A stretch of DNA of 6,402 bases from CAYMLQ01 sp964390795 (GTDB taxonomy: Bacteria > Verrucomicrobiota > Kiritimatiellia > RFP12 > UBA1067), in NCBI GenBank assembly GCA_964390795.1, contig CAYMLQ010000347.1:1-6402 (forward strand), in the 5' to 3' direction. Below, one piece after another: positions 5,369-6,402 of the stretch (positions are counted from its first letter, which is position 1; each line of letters opens with the position of its first letter). The notes under the pieces were generated by a model that had not been told where the DNA came from, searched no databases, and worked only from the letters and a program-made list of their open reading frames with translations. The position numbers were made by a program, and so were the translations under genes.

Positions 5369-6013
5369 ATGGCAAAAAATAAGAAAAAACTGGAGAAGCG
5401 TTCCGTGACCGGGTCGGCTTCTGAGCCGAGCGGAAACCCAGGCCTCAGCGGCGCGGAGATGTCTGAGCCCGATTCCGAGGCTTCTGCCAGCTCCCGGGCC
5501 GCACCCCCCGCAGCGACGCCCCCTCAAGCCCAAAAGCCGCCCCGCAGCCGGTGGCACCGCCTGCTTCCCGACCTCGTCAAGGTGACTCTGGCACTTGCTG
5601 TGATCGGCCTCGGCGCCGCCATCTGGTACAAACCGCCGCTGCTCCGCGCCTCCTTCCCGTACGTCTCCTGCAGCTTCAAAGGGCAGCCGCTCGCTGGCGC
5701 GTCCCTCTTCCGGCCTCTGGCCATGCCTACGCGCTATTACATCGAGCTGCCCCGGCAACTGGCTGGGCGCTACACCTGGTTCGCCGTGGACCGCCGCCGC
5801 GAGGTGGCCGCTCTGACGGAGGCGCCCTCCCACCGTTTTCTGGGTCGGAAAGCGATCAAACGGAGCGATCCGCTGGGGCTGGATCTAGAATTCCGCAAGC
5901 TCGACAACTCCGAGTGGCGCGTTTTCTTTCTCGACGATGCGATCCTTTTTTCCAACGCCGTGCTGACCGTCAGGCTCGACACAAAACAAGAAACACCTCG
6001 CACCGGCAAGTAG
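5369..6013 (+). CDS. Membrane-anchored protein of unknown function
   Basis: I do not recognise this 214-residue protein. Residues 1-10 are lysine-rich (MAKNKKKLEK). Residues 12-60 are low-complexity, rich in Ser, Pro, Ala and Glu, and likely disordered. One probable membrane helix follows at about 69-87 (LVKVTLALAVIGLGAAIWY). Residues 88-205 form the only apparently folded part, with aromatic and basic stretches (FPYVSCSFKG, TRYYIELPRQ, YTWFAVDRRR) and alternating hydrophobic strands toward the end (EWRVFFLDDAILFSNAVLTVRL). The positive N-terminus predicts a cytoplasmic tail with the folded part in the periplasm. The gene has its own promoter upstream and a compact terminator at its stop codon, so it is probably monocistronic. 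Its codon use matches its neighbours. It is a good candidate for a lineage-specific envelope protein, with no functional inference possible. Confidence 0.75.
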   Translation: MAKNKKKLEKRSVTGSASEPSGNPGLSGAEMSEPDSEASASSRAAPPAATPPQAQKPPRSRWHRLLPDLVKVTLALAVIGLGAAIWYKPPLLRASFPYVSCSFKGQPLAGASLFRPLAMPTRYYIELPRQLAGRYTWFAVDRRREVAALTEAPSHRFLGRKAIKRSDPLGLDLEFRKLDNSEWRVFFLDDAILFSNAVLTVRLDTKQETPRTGK

Positions 6014-6025
6014 TTTGCCTTTTTT
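6005..6025 (+). terminator. Compact intrinsic terminator overlapping the stop at 6013
   Basis: GGCAA (6005-6009) pairs with TTGCC (6015-6019), with a possible extra G-T pair inside, followed directly by six T (6020-6025). The stop codon TAG lies in the loop. The stem is short, so efficiency may be modest, but position and T-run fit a rho-independent terminator ahead of purM. Confidence 0.5.
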
Positions 6026-6097
6026 GCCTCATTTTTTACTGGAAAAGCCCGGTCATACGTGTTAATTTGCGGCTTTTATTGGAATTGTCAACGGATC

Positions 6098-6103
6098 GAG
6101 AGG
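6098..6103 (+). promoter_or_regulatory. Shine-Dalgarno site of purM
   Basis: GAGAGG lies seven bases before ATG 6111 and sets the purM start, unlike the lpxI and 5369 starts, which lack such a site. The 97-base gap after the 5369 gene is AT-rich, but I could not pick a convincing purM promoter in it. Confidence 0.55.
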
Positions 6104-6110
6104 CACAAGG

Positions 6111-6402
6111 ATGTTAAAACAGCCAGGCCACGCCCACAACGTCTCGGCTTACGCCCAGGCCGGAGTGGATATCGACTCGAAAATGTCGGGCATTGAGATC
6201 ATCAAAAAGATGGTTTCCGCCACCACGACGAAAGGGGTCGTCGGCGGAATCGGTAGTTTCGGGGGTCTCTTCCACTCGCCCGGCAAGGAGTCGCTGCTGG
6301 TGGCCAGCACGGACGGCGTAGGCACCAAACTGAAAGTGGCTGCGCTGGCCAAGAAGCACGACACCGTGGGGCAGGACATCGTCAACCACTGCGTCAACGA
6401 CA
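6111..6402 (+). CDS. purM: Phosphoribosylformylglycinamidine cyclo-ligase PurM, N-terminal part
   Basis: PurM (AIR synthetase) uses ATP to close the imidazole ring of phosphoribosylformylglycinamidine, the fifth step of de novo purine synthesis, in the cytoplasm. Only the first 97 codons are present; the frame is open to the window edge. Family motifs in order are YAQAGVDID (14-22), GVVGGIGSFGGLFH (42-55), LVASTDGVGTKLKVA (63-77) and HDTVGQDIVNHCVND (83-97). STDGVGTK and the aspartate-rich D.V...VND segment belong to the nucleotide-binding part of the PurM fold. Full-length relatives are about 340-350 residues, so roughly 70 percent lies beyond the window. GAGAGG upstream supports ATG 6111. 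The N-terminus before YAQAG (13 residues) is slightly longer than in E. coli, which is unremarkable. Confidence 0.93.
   Translation, partial: MLKQPGHAHNVSAYAQAGVDIDSKMSGIEIIKKMVSATTTKGVVGGIGSFGGLFHSPGKESLLVASTDGVGTKLKVAALAKKHDTVGQDIVNHCVND

Overview
The window is GC-rich, double-strand-packed bacterial DNA from a Gram-negative organism: it carries two consecutive lipid A biosynthesis genes (lpxI and lpxB). A decayed gene end bears a PEP-CTERM sorting signal, which is common in environmental Gram-negatives that make exopolysaccharide. LpxI in place of LpxH, a PEP-CTERM signal, few Shine-Dalgarno sites and AT-rich promoters in a GC-rich background would suit the Verrucomicrobiota/Kiritimatiellota/Lentisphaerota group. 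A proteobacterium cannot be excluded from the sequence alone.

Layout. Positions 45-389 (minus): a small putative secreted protein with a good Shine-Dalgarno site and its own promoter (461-489). Positions 390-631: a divergent regulatory region. Positions 632-2722 (plus): lpxI then lpxB, a two-gene lipid A unit; LpxI makes lipid X from UDP-2,3-diacylglucosamine, and LpxB joins lipid X to another UDP-diacylglucosamine. Positions 2719-3261 (plus): a degenerate stretch with a doubtful small ORF coupled to lpxB, a possible frameshifted signal peptide, and a clear C-terminal remnant of an ice-binding-like (DUF3494) PEP-CTERM protein. Positions 3256-3954 (minus): a multi-pass membrane protein resembling eukaryotic Mpv17/PMP22, convergent with and overlapping the remnant. 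Positions 4086-5303 (plus): a GHKL (Hsp90/MORC-like) ATPase that looks short for its family. Positions 5369-6013 (plus): an unrecognised membrane-anchored protein with a strong promoter and a compact terminator. Positions 6111-6402 (plus): the start of purM, cut by the window edge.

The genes do not form one system. lpxI-lpxB is a pathway unit and purM is housekeeping. The Mpv17-like protein, the GHKL ATPase and the anchored protein are accessory or poorly characterised. The most interesting points are the bacterial Mpv17-like protein, the short GHKL ATPase, the PEP-CTERM gene remnant, and a recurring placement of -10 boxes just upstream of start codons that lack a Shine-Dalgarno site, which suggests leaderless mRNAs. 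I see no CRISPR array, insertion sequence, rRNA or convincing tRNA.
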